A DNA stretch of 64,000 nt from Halosaccharopolyspora lacisalsi (GTDB lineage Bacteria > Actinomycetota > Actinomycetes > Mycobacteriales > Pseudonocardiaceae), in the NCBI RefSeq assembly GCF_014137975.1, contig NZ_JACGWZ010000001.1:496001-560000 (forward strand). Reading direction: 5' to 3'. Positions within the stretch are counted from its first letter, which is position 1, and every line of letters starts with the position of its first letter. The position numbers and the translations under genes are program-made. The notes under the pieces were generated by a model that was given only the letters and a program-made list of their open reading frames with translations, was not told where the DNA came from and did no database searches. Below, piece by piece: positions 21,538 through 30,210 of this stretch.

Positions 21538-21658
21538 TGTGGCAGCGGCTCGAATTCTCCAGCGCAACCGGGGGGCCGAGGACACGGGAGTCAGCGCCTC
21601 ACCTGTTCGGGTGTCCCGCTTCTCGGGAAGGATCGACCAGTTGGTGGGTCCGGCGTGC

Positions 21659-21685
21659 TTGAGCGTTACCGGGTGACGGTAGCCT
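21659..21685 (+). promoter_or_regulatory. Candidate leuB promoter
   Basis: TTGAGC (21659-21664) and TAGCCT (21680-21685) are spaced 15 bases apart, a little short. The predicted transcript carries a leader of about 50 bases with a GCCCCGC/GCGGGGT-type hairpin and a strong ribosome site GGGAGGT before the ATG at 21741. Confidence 0.4.
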
Positions 21686-21740
21686 TCGGCGCAACAGTCC
21701 AAGCCCCGCGAGGGCGGGGTGATTCTCGGGAGGTGTGCGA

Positions 21741-22784
21741 ATGCGGCTCGCTGTGATCCCAGGTGACGGCATCGGGCCGGAGGTGACGGCCGAGGCCCTC
21801 AAGGTGCTCGGTGAGGTCGTCCCCGACACCGAGATCACCCGCTACGACCTGGGGGCGGCTCGCTGGCACAACACCGGGGAGCTGCTGCCCGAGTCGGTGT
21901 TGGGTGAGCTTCGTGAGCACGACGCCATCCTGCTCGGTGCCGTCGGTGATCCCTCCGTGCCCAGCGGAATCCTGGAGCGTGGGCTGCTGCTGCGGCTGCG
22001 CTTCGAACTGGACCACCACGTGAACCTGCGTCCGGCGCGCCTGTACCCGGGAGTCTCCAGCCCGGTGACCAACCCCGGCGAGGTCGACATGGTCGTGGTG
22101 CGCGAGGGAACCGAGGGGCCGTACGCGGGCAACGGTGGCCTGCTGCGCAAGGACACCGCGCACGAGATCGCCACCGAGGTCAGCCTCAACACGGCCTTCG
22201 GCGTCGAGCGAGTGGTGCGCGACGCCTTCGCCAGGGCCGCGGCTCGCCCCCGCAAGCACCTGACCCTGGTGCACAAGACGAACGTGCTCACCCACGCCGG
22301 TTCGCTGTGGTCGCGGATCGTCGAGGAAGTCTCGTTGCAGCACCCCGACGTCACGGTCGCTTACCAGCACGTGGACGCCACGACCATTCACCTGGTCACC
22401 GACCCGGCGCGGTTCGACGTGATCGTGACCGACAACCTCTTCGGTGACATCATCACCGATCTGGCGGGCGCGGTCACCGGTGGTATCGGCCAGGCTGCCA
22501 GTGGCAACATCGACGCCACCCACCGCAACCCCAGCATGTTCGAGCCGGTGCACGGCAGTGCGCCGGACCTCGCCGGGCAAGGTGCGGCCGACCCCACGGC
22601 GGCGGTGCTGTCGGTGGCGTTGTTGCTGGACCACGTCGGCTACACCGAAGCGGCTCGTCGGGTCCAGGCCTCGGTGGCCTTCGACCTGGCCACCCGGGAC
22701 CACGCGGCCCCGGGAGCGACCTACGCCATCGGTGATCGGTTGGCCGCGCTGGTCTCCTCCCGAGAGGTCGCCCAGCAAGTTTAG
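21741..22784 (+). CDS. leuB: 3-isopropylmalate dehydrogenase
   Basis: A 347-residue NAD-dependent beta-decarboxylating dehydrogenase that makes 2-oxoisocaproate for leucine, and can process 3-methylmalate from the citramalate route. It opens [20 protein letters not shown]. It has the acidic-substrate loop [27 protein letters not shown], the active-site Lys/Tyr segment [15 protein letters not shown], and metal-binding Asp residues in [23 protein letters not shown] 21741 has GGGAGGT 6 bases before it. Its 3' end is followed by a 61-bp palindrome and the cimA leader. Confidence 0.96.
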   Translation: MRLAVIPGDGIGPEVTAEALKVLGEVVPDTEITRYDLGAARWHNTGELLPESVLGELREHDAILLGAVGDPSVPSGILERGLLLRLRFELDHHVNLRPARLYPGVSSPVTNPGEVDMVVVREGTEGPYAGNGGLLRKDTAHEIATEVSLNTAFGVERVVRDAFARAAARPRKHLTLVHKTNVLTHAGSLWSRIVEEVSLQHPDVTVAYQHVDATTIHLVTDPARFDVIVTDNLFGDIITDLAGAVTGGIGQAASGNIDATHRNPSMFEPVHGSAPDLAGQGAADPTAAVLSVALLLDHVGYTEAARRVQASVAFDLATRDHAAPGATYAIGDRLAALVSSREVAQQV

Positions 22785-22798
22785 AGAACCCGTTTCAC

Positions 22799-23000
22799 AA
22801 CGGATTGCGCTGCGGATCGGGTAGGGAGTCCTCACACGCCGCCCGCCCGTAACCCGACCAACCACTCCTCCGGGAGGCGCTGCGCGCCGCAGCGCCTCCC
22901 GGAGGAGTGGTTGGTCGCGGGGCGACGCCGGAGAACCCCCGGTTGGTCCAGTTGCTCGCACGGGGGCGAAGCGGCTGCGCCGCTTCCGAAAGAACCCAAA
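22799..23000. repeat. Dispersed repeat family 3, copy 1, with a 61-bp palindrome
   Basis: Positions 22856-22884 and 22888-22916 are perfectly complementary 29-base arms around CGC. The surrounding sequence (TGCGGATCGGGTAGGG, GTAACCCG, GAGAACCCC, AAGCGGCTGCGCCGCTT) recurs in the same order after pyc at about 61620-61850. The palindrome could terminate leuB, but the shared flanks mark it as a dispersed element. Confidence 0.75.
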
Positions 23001-23029
23001 GAGTCCACATTGTGGGCGGGGGAGACCAC

Positions 23030-23060
23030 TTGATGGGGTCGGTGTGGGTTGTGGCAGGAT
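23030..23060 (+). promoter_or_regulatory. Promoter of the citramalate synthase leader
   Basis: TTGATG (23030-23035) and CAGGAT (23055-23060) are spaced 19 bases apart. The leader peptide ATG follows the -10 box by 6 bases, the same geometry as at the ilvB leader. Confidence 0.55.
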
Positions 23061-23066
23061 AGGGGC

Positions 23067-23111
23067 ATGGTCGGCTACAGCACCATCATTATCGGCAGGC
23101 GCGTCGGGTAA
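23067..23111 (+). CDS. Leader peptide of citramalate synthase with an Ile triplet
   Basis: A 14-codon frame encodes MVGYSTIIIGRRVG and stops at TAA 23109-23111. It has three consecutive Ile codons (ATC ATT ATC), two Val codons and no Leu. Citramalate synthase opens a route to 2-oxobutyrate for isoleucine, so Ile codons fit the downstream enzyme. The ending GRRVG matches the PRRVDA ending of the ilvB leader, and its codons form one arm of the following hairpin. Confidence 0.75.
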   Translation: MVGYSTIIIGRRVG

Positions 23112-23166
23112 CGGACTCCGCATACCCGGCGCGCAGACCTCTCGCATTCCGCGGGGGGTCTTTTTT
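23099..23166 (+). terminator. Citramalate synthase attenuator: pause hairpin and terminator
   Basis: GCGCGTCGGGTA (23099-23110) pairs with TACCCGGCGCGC (23123-23134) with one G-U pair, placing the end of the leader stop codon at the loop. Then AGACCTC (23135-23141) pairs with the GGGGTCT side (to 23161) and the T-run at 23161-23166 completes a Rho-independent terminator 43 bases before the gene. The order is the same as at ilvB. Confidence 0.75.
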
Positions 23167-23209
23167 GCGTTCCGGCCCCCATCAACCGCACATCGCCCTG
23201 GAGAAGCCA

Positions 23210-24865
23210 GTGACTCGTACCAGCCCGGCGGAAACCCCCTTGGGAGACTCCTTCCACGTCTACGACACGACCCTGCGCGACGGTGCGCAGCGGGAAGGGG
23301 TCTCGTACTCGATCACGGACAAGCTCGCGGTGGCGCGGTTGCTGGACTCCCTCGGCGTCGGCTTCATCGAGGGCGGCTGGCCCGGTGCGCTGCCCAAGGA
23401 CACCGAGTTCTTCCAGCGGGCGGCAGCCGAGTTCGAACCGCGGCACTCGGCGCTGGTGGCCTTCGGCTCCACGCGCCGTCCCGGCGCTCGGGCCGACGAG
23501 GACTCGCAGGTGCGGGCGTTGCTGGACTCGCAGGCGCCCGTGGTCACGCTGGTGGCCAAGTCCGACCGCCGCCACATCGAGCGGGCGCTGCGCACCGACG
23601 TGGCCGAGAACTGCGCGATGGTCGCCGACACGGTGCGCCACCTCGTGGACCGGGGCCGTCGGGTGTTCCTGGACGCCGAGCACTTCTTCGACGGCTACGC
23701 CCACGATCCGGACACCAGCCTGCGCGTGCTGGAAGCGGCGATGGGCGCCGGTGCCGACGTCGCCGTGCTGTGCGACACCAACGGCGGCCGGCTGCCGACC
23801 GGGATGGCCGAGACGGTCACCGAGGTCATCGCCCGCACGGGTTTCCGGGTGGGGGTGCACTGCCAGGACGACACCGCCTGCGCGGTGGCCAACACGATCA
23901 CGGCGGTGGAGGCCGGGGCCACCCACGTGCAGTGCACGGCCAACGGGTACGGGGAGCGGGCGGGCAACGCCGACCTGTTCTCCGTGGTCGGCAACCTGGC
24001 CACGAAACTGGAGATGCCGGTACTGCCGGAGGGTGGTCTCGGTGAGCTGACCCGGGTCTCGCACGCCCTGGCCGAACTGGCCAACATCGCCCCCGACGAC
24101 CACCAGCCCTACGTCGGGAACTCGACCTTCGCGCACAAGGCCGGGCTGCACGCCAGCGCGATCAAGGTGGATCCCGAGCTGTACAACCACATCGAGCCCA
24201 CCACCGTGGGCAACGACATGCGGATCCTGGTCACCGAGATGGCCGGGCGGGCGAGTCTGGAGCTCAAGGGAGCCGAGCTCGGGCTCGACCTGAGCTCCTC
24301 GCCCGACGCGATCACCGGTTCCGTGCGTCAGGTCAAGGAGCTGGAGGCGCGGGGCTGGTCGTTCGAGGGGGCCGACGCCTCGCTGGAGCTGCTGCTGCGG
24401 CGGGAGCTGGCCGCCGCCGAGGACCACGAGACCGGAGTCGACGAGACTCCCGACGCCCCCTTCGAGCTGGAGTCCTACCGGGTGTCGTTGGATCACCGGC
24501 CCGACGGCGAGGTGGTGTCCGAGGCCACGGTCAAGCTGGTGGTCAACGGTGAGCGGGTCATCGTCACGGCCGAGGGCAACGGTCCGGTCAACGCGCTGGA
24601 CGCCGCTCTCCGCCAGGCACTGGTCCCGTACCTGCCCTGGCTCGACGACGTGGAGCTGGTGGACTACAAGGTGCGAATCCTCACCGACGCGTCCGGGACC
24701 GACGCCGTGACCCGCGTGCTCGTGGAGTCCCGCGACCGGGAGCGGGAATGGACCACGGTCGGCGTGCACGGCAGTATCGTCGAGGCGAGCTGGCTGGCAC
24801 TGTGCGACGCGCTGGCGTTCAAGGCCCTGCGTCGCGACGAGCAGCGGATCGGCGGGGGCGTGTAG
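23210..24865 (+). CDS. cimA: Citramalate synthase (DRE-TIM metallolyase)
   Basis: A 551-residue enzyme predicted to condense pyruvate with acetyl-CoA to citramalate, giving 2-oxobutyrate for isoleucine. The catalytic barrel opens VYDTTLRDGAQREGVSYSITDKL. The segments GFIEGGWPGALPKDTEFFQ, VAFGSTRRPG and DAEHFFDGYAHDP are marks of the citramalate synthase family rather than LeuA, and HCQDDTACAVAN and NSTFAHKAGLHASAI supply metal and CoA-side residues. A C-terminal LeuA-dimer regulatory domain (about 400-540) follows. GTG 23210 has GGAGAAG upstream. The Ile-rich attenuator supports this call. Confidence 0.9.
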   Translation: MTRTSPAETPLGDSFHVYDTTLRDGAQREGVSYSITDKLAVARLLDSLGVGFIEGGWPGALPKDTEFFQRAAAEFEPRHSALVAFGSTRRPGARADEDSQVRALLDSQAPVVTLVAKSDRRHIERALRTDVAENCAMVADTVRHLVDRGRRVFLDAEHFFDGYAHDPDTSLRVLEAAMGAGADVAVLCDTNGGRLPTGMAETVTEVIARTGFRVGVHCQDDTACAVANTITAVEAGATHVQCTANGYGERAGNADLFSVVGNLATKLEMPVLPEGGLGELTRVSHALAELANIAPDDHQPYVGNSTFAHKAGLHASAIKVDPELYNHIEPTTVGNDMRILVTEMAGRASLELKGAELGLDLSSSPDAITGSVRQVKELEARGWSFEGADASLELLLRRELAAAEDHETGVDETPDAPFELESYRVSLDHRPDGEVVSEATVKLVVNGERVIVTAEGNGPVNALDAALRQALVPYLPWLDDVELVDYKVRILTDASGTDAVTRVLVESRDREREWTTVGVHGSIVEASWLALCDALAFKALRRDEQRIGGGV

Positions 24866-24910
24866 CCGGGTGGCCCTCGACCGGTGAAGGCGCCGGTGAG
24901 CGGGCACGGA

Positions 24911-24916
24911 TAGGCT
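24911..24916 (+). promoter_or_regulatory. -10 box TAGGCT before the FAH-family gene
   Basis: TAGGCT lies 34 bases before the TTG start at 24951, giving a short leader that carries GGAGG at 24940-24944. The position relative to the ribosome site is conventional. Confidence 0.45.
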
Positions 24917-24950
24917 GGTCACCGTTCACATTCGTTGACGGAGGTTTCTT

Positions 24951-25733
24951 TTGCGCCTGGCCCGCGTCGCCCATTCCTCGGGAGTGTCGTTCGTCTCCCT
25001 GGAGCCCGATCCGGCGGCTCCCGGCGAGAAGGTCCTCGCTGTCGAGATCGACCAGCACCCCTTCGGTCAGCCGTCCTTCACCGGCAACAAGTGGCCGATG
25101 GCCGATGTGCGGCTGATCGCGCCCATCCTGCCGACCAAGGTGATCTGCGTCGGCAAGAACTACGCCGAGCACGCCCGCGAGATGGGTGGGGAGCCCCCGG
25201 AGAACCCGGTGATCTTCATGAAGCCCTCCACCGCGGTGACCGGGCCCAACGTGCCGATCAAGCTGCCCTCCAACTCCGAGCGGGTCGACTTCGAGGGCGA
25301 GTTGGCGGCCGTGGTCGGCCAGCCGTGCAAGGACGTCCCCGAGGCGCGGGGCAACGAGGTGTTGCTGGGCTACACGATCGCCAACGACGTCACGGCCAGG
25401 GATCAGCAGCAGGTCGACGGGCAGTGGACCAGGGCCAAGGGCTACGACACCTTCTGCCCGCTGGGGCCGTGGATCGACACGGAGGTGGACGCCTCCGACC
25501 TGGCTCTGCGCACCGAGCTCGACGGCGAGGTGCGGCAGGACTCCCGGACGTCGCTGCAGCAGCACGACGCGGGGGCCCTGGTCTCGTGGATCTCGCGGGT
25601 GATGACCCTGCTGCCCGGTGACGTGATCCTCACCGGCACCCCGTCCGGTGTCGGCAAGATGGAGGCGGGCCAGAAGGTCTCGGTCTCCGTCGAGAACCTG
25701 GGTACGCTCACCAACCCGGTCCAGCAGGCCTGA
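24951..25733 (+). CDS. Fumarylacetoacetate hydrolase family protein
   Basis: A 260-residue protein starting with TTG 24951 behind GGAGG. It shows the FAH fold: VICVGKNYAEHAREMGG (about 66-82), VIFMKPSTAVTGP, the metal-binding Glu pair in RVDFEGELAAVVG, GYTIANDVTARDQQ and PGDVILTGTPSGVG. Family members hydrolyse or isomerise beta-diketo acids, including homoprotocatechuate pathway intermediates and oxaloacetate tautomers, so the substrate is open. It follows cimA in the same direction and precedes gltX, as in mycobacteria (Rv2993c). It converges with the flavin monooxygenase gene, 9 bases away. Confidence 0.9.
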   Translation: MRLARVAHSSGVSFVSLEPDPAAPGEKVLAVEIDQHPFGQPSFTGNKWPMADVRLIAPILPTKVICVGKNYAEHAREMGGEPPENPVIFMKPSTAVTGPNVPIKLPSNSERVDFEGELAAVVGQPCKDVPEARGNEVLLGYTIANDVTARDQQQVDGQWTRAKGYDTFCPLGPWIDTEVDASDLALRTELDGEVRQDSRTSLQQHDAGALVSWISRVMTLLPGDVILTGTPSGVGKMEAGQKVSVSVENLGTLTNPVQQA

Positions 25734-25742
25734 GGGCTCTCC

Positions 25743-26975
25743 TCACCGCAGGGCGGTCTTCGGCGGGCGTTCGCGCATGGCACCGTAGGCGAGCAGGTAC
25801 GCGGGTACCTTGCGCAGCCGCGGCAGCTTCGTCAGCGTCCTCAGCGGACGTGGGATCCGCGCCCGTTGGTCGAAGTCGATCTCACCCCGCAACGCCGGCT
25901 CGACGACGTTGTCGTGGATCAGGCGCTGTAACCGCTGGATGAGCACGGTCGTCGGCCAACGCCGCCGCTGGACCGCCGCGACGTGCCGGCGTCGTAGTCT
26001 GCCCTCGCGCAGCGGCTCGGCCAGGTGCCGAGCCGCCGCGACGGCGTCCTGCACGGCCAGGTTGATGCCGATGCCGCCGACCGGGGACATCGCGTGCGCG
26101 GCGTCGCCGATGCACAGCAGTCCGGGAGCGTGCCACTTGCGCAGGCGGTCCAGTTTGACGTGCAGCAGCTTGACGTCCTCCCACTCCCGCACCAGCTCTC
26201 GCCCGTCGTCCAGCCACGGCAGGTACTCGACGAGCTGCCGGTTGAACTCCTCGACCGGCTCGCGGCGGTCTTGCGCGTCGGTGCCCTTGGCGATGATCGA
26301 GGCGGTCTGGAAGTAGTCGCCGCGGTCGAACATCACCGTGAACGTCCGGCCGCGGATGACGCCGATGCCGCCGGCGAAGTCGTCGGGACGGCGGGGCACC
26401 TTGAACCACCGCACGTCCATCGGGGTGGGGAAGTCGTGCAGCCGCAGCTCGGGCAGGCTGCGGGCGAAGGAGTTCCTCCCGTCGCAGGCGACGGTGATCG
26501 TGGCGCGGATCTCGCCGGACTCGCCGTCGTCGGTGCGGTAGCGGACACCGTTGACGCGACCGTTCTCCCGGACGAGCTCGGTGGCCTCGGTGTTCATGCG
26601 CAGCGTGAAGGTCGGTTCCTGCTTGCCCGCGTCGGCCAGCAGGTCGAGGAGGTCCCACTGCGGGACCATTGCGACGTAGTTGTACCGGGTCGGCAGCGTT
26701 CCGAAGTCACCGAGCGTGAGGAGCTCGCCGTCGGGACCGATCGGCACCCCGATCCGGTCGATGCGCCGCTGGGGCAGCTCGGCGAAGCGTTCGGCCAATC
26801 CGAGGTCGTCCATGAGCTGCAGGGTCGTCGGGTGCACGGTGTCGCCGCGGAAGTCCCGCAGGAAGTCCCCGTGCTTTTCCAGCACCGTGACGGACACACC
26901 CGTCCTGGCCAGCAACAATCCGAGGATTATGCCGGCGGGGCCGCCGCCGACGATGCAGCAGGTGGTCCGCTCCAT
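25743..26975 (-). CDS. FAD-dependent aromatic monooxygenase
   Basis: A 410-residue group A flavoprotein monooxygenase. The FAD motif [28 protein letters not shown] opens it, a DG motif ([13 protein letters not shown]) is at about 163, and [27 protein letters not shown] (about 286-312) binds the FAD ribityl chain. Related enzymes hydroxylate phenolic or polyketide substrates with NAD(P)H and oxygen. The ATG at 26975 has GGGAGG upstream. A 9-bp inverted repeat lies 27 bases before the start, but no regulator gene is adjacent. Confidence 0.88.
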   Translation of the reverse strand: MERTTCCIVGGGPAGIILGLLLARTGVSVTVLEKHGDFLRDFRGDTVHPTTLQLMDDLGLAERFAELPQRRIDRIGVPIGPDGELLTLGDFGTLPTRYNYVAMVPQWDLLDLLADAGKQEPTFTLRMNTEATELVRENGRVNGVRYRTDDGESGEIRATITVACDGRNSFARSLPELRLHDFPTPMDVRWFKVPRRPDDFAGGIGVIRGRTFTVMFDRGDYFQTASIIAKGTDAQDRREPVEEFNRQLVEYLPWLDDGRELVREWEDVKLLHVKLDRLRKWHAPGLLCIGDAAHAMSPVGGIGINLAVQDAVAAARHLAEPLREGRLRRRHVAAVQRRRWPTTVLIQRLQRLIHDNVVEPALRGEIDFDQRARIPRPLRTLTKLPRLRKVPAYLLAYGAMRERPPKTALR

Positions 26976-27001
26976 CGAGTTGCCTCCCGCTCGTCGAGTC
27001 C

Positions 27002-27023
27002 TTATTCAACGCTTGTTGAATAA
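27002..27023. promoter_or_regulatory. Operator-like palindrome between the monooxygenase gene and gltX
   Basis: TTATTCAAC (27002-27010) and GTTGAATAA (27015-27023) are perfect 9-bp inverted arms around GCTT. The size and AT-rich arms resemble TetR-type operators. It sits 27 bases upstream of the monooxygenase ATG and 68 bases upstream of gltX. Confidence 0.6.
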
Positions 27024-27075
27024 TTCCAGCATGGGCTTGTCGGAAGCGCCGGTCAATCCCCCGGAGGGGACTGGA

Positions 27076-27081
27076 TATGCT
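27076..27081 (+). promoter_or_regulatory. -10 box TATGCT of gltX
   Basis: TATGCT lies 9 bases before the gltX ATG. The very short leader still holds GAGGAGG, so the ribosome site sits at the extreme 5' end of the mRNA. Confidence 0.5.
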
Positions 27082-27090
27082 GAGGAGGTC

Positions 27091-28590
27091 ATGAGCACGC
27101 CAGAGGTCACCCCCACGCCCCAGCAGCCCCACGAGGTCCGCGCCCGGTTCTGCCCGTCGCCGACCGGTACTCCGCACGTCGGGCTGATCCGTACCGCCCT
27201 GTTCAACTGGGCCTTCGCCCGTCACAACGGCGGCAGCCTGGTGTTCCGCATCGAGGACACCGACGTCAGCCGGGACAGCGAGGAGTCCTACCAAGCGCTG
27301 CTGGAAGCGCTGCGCTGGCTGGGCCTGGACTGGGACGAGGGTCCCGACCTCGGCGGCTCCTATGGTCCCTACCGGCAGAGCGAGCGCCGGGAGATCTACT
27401 CCGACGTGGCGCGGCGCCTGCTGGAGGCGGGGGAGCTCTACGAGTCGTTCGCCACGCCGACCGAGATCGAGCAGCGGCACCGGGACGCCGGCCGTGACCC
27501 CAAGCTCGGCTACGACAACTCCGACCGCGACCTCACCGACGAGCGCAAGGCCGCCCTGCGAGCGGAGGGACGCTCTCCGGTGCTGCGGTTGCGCATGCCC
27601 GAGCGCGCCATCGGCTTCACCGACCTGGTTCGCGGCGAGGTCTCCTTCCCCGCGGGCACGATCCCGGACCCGGTGCTGGTGCGGGGCAACGGTGATGCCC
27701 TGTACACGCTGACCAACCCGGTCGACGACGCGCTGATGCGGATCACCCACGTGCTGCGCGGTGAGGACCTGCTGGCCTCCACGCCGCGTCAGATCGCGCT
27801 GTACGAGGCGCTGATGCGCGTCGGGGTCACCGACTTCGTCCCCGCCTTCGGGCACCTGCCGCACGTGATGGGCGAGGGCAACAAGAAGCTCTCCAAGCGC
27901 GACCCGCAGTCCGACGTCTTCCACCACCGAGACCGGGGTTTCCTGCCCGAGGGGCTGCTGAACTACCTGGCGTTGCTGGGCTGGGCCATCGCCGAGGACC
28001 GCGACGTGTTCGGCATGGACGAGATGGTGGAGGCCTTCGACATCGGCCGGGTCAGTGCCAACCCGGCCCGGTTCGACCAGAAGAAGGCCGACGCGATCAA
28101 CTCGGCGCACCTGCGCGCGTTGACCCCGGACGACTTCGTCGACCGGATCGTGCCGTACCTCGTCGCGGGTGGAGTGCTGCCCGAGCAGCCCACCGAGCAG
28201 CAGCTGGAGACGGTCCGTGCGGCGGCACCGCTGGTCCAGGAGCGGCTGGTCGTGCTCTCCGACGCGGTGGGCATGATGGGCTTCCTGTTCGCGGGCGGGG
28301 GTTTCGCGCCGGAACAGGCCTCGGCGGACAAGGCGCTGGGCGAGGACGCGCGCCCCGTGCTCGACGCCTCGATCACGGCACTGGAGCAGCTGCCGGAGTG
28401 GAACGCCGCGGCCGTCGAGGAGTGCCTGAAGCGGGTCGTCGTCGAGGACCTGGGACTCAAGCCGCGCAAGGCCTTCGCCCCGGTGCGGGTGGCCGTGACC
28501 GGACGCACGGTGTCTCCGCCGCTGTTCGAGTCGATGGAACTGCTCGGCCGCGAAACCTCCCTGGAGCGGCTTCGCAACGCTCGTGACTGA
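27091..28590 (+). CDS. gltX: Glutamyl-tRNA synthetase (non-discriminating)
   Basis: A 499-residue class I synthetase that charges tRNA-Glu and, in GatCAB organisms, also tRNA-Gln. The HIGH-type motif is [18 protein letters not shown] (about 24-41), with [23 protein letters not shown] after it, and the KMSKS motif is KKLSKRD (about 265-275). The C-terminal anticodon-binding domain begins near 330. ATG 27091 has GAGGAGG just before it. The presence of gatCAB here and tRNA-Gln near its 3' side supports the non-discriminating role, which is an inference. Confidence 0.97.
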   Translation: MSTPEVTPTPQQPHEVRARFCPSPTGTPHVGLIRTALFNWAFARHNGGSLVFRIEDTDVSRDSEESYQALLEALRWLGLDWDEGPDLGGSYGPYRQSERREIYSDVARRLLEAGELYESFATPTEIEQRHRDAGRDPKLGYDNSDRDLTDERKAALRAEGRSPVLRLRMPERAIGFTDLVRGEVSFPAGTIPDPVLVRGNGDALYTLTNPVDDALMRITHVLRGEDLLASTPRQIALYEALMRVGVTDFVPAFGHLPHVMGEGNKKLSKRDPQSDVFHHRDRGFLPEGLLNYLALLGWAIAEDRDVFGMDEMVEAFDIGRVSANPARFDQKKADAINSAHLRALTPDDFVDRIVPYLVAGGVLPEQPTEQQLETVRAAAPLVQERLVVLSDAVGMMGFLFAGGGFAPEQASADKALGEDARPVLDASITALEQLPEWNAAAVEECLKRVVVEDLGLKPRKAFAPVRVAVTGRTVSPPLFESMELLGRETSLERLRNARD

Positions 28591-28670
28591 TTTCACCCAG
28601 TGGGATTCACGGCCATTTCGGCCACCGGGATTCACCATTGTGGCCGAGTCGAACACCCCCGGTGGGCGCC

Positions 28671-28676
28671 TAGCCT
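28671..28676 (+). promoter_or_regulatory. -10 box TAGCCT (leaderless)
   Basis: TAGCCT is followed by 6 bases and the GTG at 28683 of the HAD gene, with no ribosome-binding sequence. Confidence 0.5.
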
Positions 28677-28682
28677 CACGGG

Positions 28683-29435
28683 GTGACATCCGCGCTGGAG
28701 ATTTCGACACCGCAAGAGCCCGCCCGAATGGCCGTGTGCCTGGACATCGACGACACGCTGTTGGACAACGAGAGAGCCTCGCGTGGCGGGCTGCGGGCGT
28801 TGACCGGAAACGACGCCGCGTGGCCGATGTGGCGGCGTCTGACGGAGCACCACTACGCGCGGTTCGTCGCCGGCCGGGTCGACTACGACACCATGCGGTG
28901 GGAGCGCACGCGCGCTTTCTTCACCGCCTTCGGTGAGCGGCTCGGCGACGAGGAGGTCCTCGCGCGGGAACAGATGCGGATGGCGGCCATGCAGCGCTGT
29001 TGGAGCCTGTTCGACGACGTGCTGCCGTGTCTGGAGAACTTGCGCGCTCGCGGGCTGCGGTTGGCCGCCGTCACCAACGCCGCCGGGGAGTACCAACGCA
29101 GGAAGATCGCCGCCGTCGGGCTGGGCGATGTCTTCGACGCGATCGTCATCTCGGAGGAGGCCAGGGTCGCCAAGCCGGACCCCCGCATCTTCGAGACCGC
29201 GTGCTCGGCGCTGGGGCTGCCCGCCGAACGGGTGGTCCACGTCGGCGACCGACTCGACGTCGACGCGGGAGGGGCGGCGAGGGCGGGCCTGCGGGGGGTC
29301 TGGTTGAACCGGGCCGGTGACGCCGGAACCGTTCCCGAGGGAGTGTCCGTGATCACGTCCCTGTCGGAGCTTCCCGAACTGATGGCGTGGGCCCCTCGAC
29401 CGATTCTCGACGAGCGTGGTTCGCTCGTCCGGTGA
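28683..29435 (+). CDS. HAD-family phosphatase
   Basis: A 250-residue haloacid-dehalogenase-type hydrolase. Motif I is VCLDIDDTLLDNE (Asp20 and Asp22, nucleophile and acid), motif II is AAVTNAA, motif III is the Lys in EEARVAKPDPRIF and motif IV is VVHVGDRLDVDAGGAARAGL. A helical cap lies between motifs I and II, as in subfamily IA. The substrate is unknown. It is read from a leaderless promoter 92 bases after gltX and ends at a clear terminator. Confidence 0.88.
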   Translation: MTSALEISTPQEPARMAVCLDIDDTLLDNERASRGGLRALTGNDAAWPMWRRLTEHHYARFVAGRVDYDTMRWERTRAFFTAFGERLGDEEVLAREQMRMAAMQRCWSLFDDVLPCLENLRARGLRLAAVTNAAGEYQRRKIAAVGLGDVFDAIVISEEARVAKPDPRIFETACSALGLPAERVVHVGDRLDVDAGGAARAGLRGVWLNRAGDAGTVPEGVSVITSLSELPELMAWAPRPILDERGSLVR

Positions 29436-29442
29436 CCATCGC

Positions 29443-29474
29443 GCGGAGGTGGGGCGCCCCCGCCTCCGCTTTCC
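29443..29474 (+). terminator. Intrinsic terminator after the HAD gene
   Basis: GCGGAGG-T-GGGG pairs with CCCC-C-GCCTCCGC around CG (29443-29469) and is followed by TTTCCTCT. Confidence 0.65.
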
Positions 29475-29627
29475 TCTCGTTCACCTGCGATTTCGCCATA
29501 AAAGGGGGGGTGGTTACACGGCCGCCTCGGACATGGTCTAGTATTTTCACCAACGCAATGAACAGCGGGGCCGATCCGGACTTCGATCCGAGAAGACCGG
29601 TTAGGAACCGCTGGGCATGGTGCCCGG

Positions 29628-29698
29628 TGGGGTATGGTGTAATGGCAGCACGGCTGATTCTGGTTCAGTTAGTCTAGGTTCGAATCCTGGTACCCCAG
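29628..29698 (+). tRNA. tRNA-Gln (anticodon CTG)
   Basis: Acceptor TGGGGTA pairs with TACCCCA plus discriminator G. The anticodon loop TTCTGGT gives CTG, and the T arm is CTAGG-TTCGAAT-CCTGG. The 3' CCA is not encoded. This is the substrate of GltX plus GatCAB. A tRNA-Glu follows 34 bases later and the two may be co-transcribed. Confidence 0.95.
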
Positions 29699-29732
29699 CT
29701 GGAGATCGACGTGACACCACGTTGATCTTTCC

Positions 29733-29805
29733 GCTCCCGTCGTCTAGTGGCCTAGGACGCCGGCCTCTCACGCCGGTAACGTGGGTTCGAATCCCATCGG
29801 GAGTA
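29733..29805 (+). tRNA. tRNA-Glu (anticodon CTC), copy 1
   Basis: Acceptor GCTCCCG pairs with CGGGAGT (one G-T) plus discriminator A. The anticodon stem CCGGC/GCCGG encloses CTCTCAC, giving CTC. Identical in sequence to the copy at 29983-30055. Confidence 0.95.
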
Positions 29806-29982
29806 CGGGACAACGGGTGAGTGCGTTGGCGCGCTGAACCCTTGTCGTCTCTTCGCGGGGCCGATTCCCCGTTGACCCCCGCGGTACGGTGGTTGCCTCG
29901 GGGAGGCTGCCTGTGCTGGCAGCGTGCCGAATCGCCGAGTCACCGGAGTGTTCCTCGGCAGCGGCGGTGGGGACCACTGCTT

Positions 29983-30055
29983 GCTCCCGTCGTCTAGTGG
30001 CCTAGGACGCCGGCCTCTCACGCCGGTAACGTGGGTTCGAATCCCATCGGGAGTA
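29983..30055 (+). tRNA. tRNA-Glu (anticodon CTC), copy 2
   Basis: All 73 bases are identical to the tRNA-Glu at 29733-29805, starting 250 bases later. The spacer between the two copies is unrelated to the sequence before copy 1, so only the gene is duplicated. A strong hairpin follows directly. Confidence 0.95.
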
Positions 30056-30060
30056 CTTCA

Positions 30061-30102
30061 CGAAGAAGGGCCGGTGCGCGAGTGCGCACCGGCCCTTCTT
30101 CG
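30061..30102 (+). terminator. 19-bp hairpin terminator after the tRNA-Glu genes
   Basis: Perfect 19-base arms (30061-30079 and 30084-30102; CGAAGAAGGGCCGGTGCGC and its complement) enclose GAGT. It ends the tRNA transcript, although the T-run is weak. Confidence 0.75.
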
Positions 30103-30210
30103 TCGTTCAGGAGGGCGCCCCAGCCGCACCGGTTTTTCTCGGGGTAGCCCGAGGTCGAGCGCGCAAGCCCAGTGGTTACTCAGTAGCGACAACCGTGCAA
30201 AAAGATCAAT

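Noticed and set aside
23210-24865. LeuA (2-isopropylmalate synthase)
   Set aside because: The barrel segments match the citramalate synthase subfamily, and the leader codes Ile rather than Leu. LeuA remains the fallback if biochemistry disagrees.
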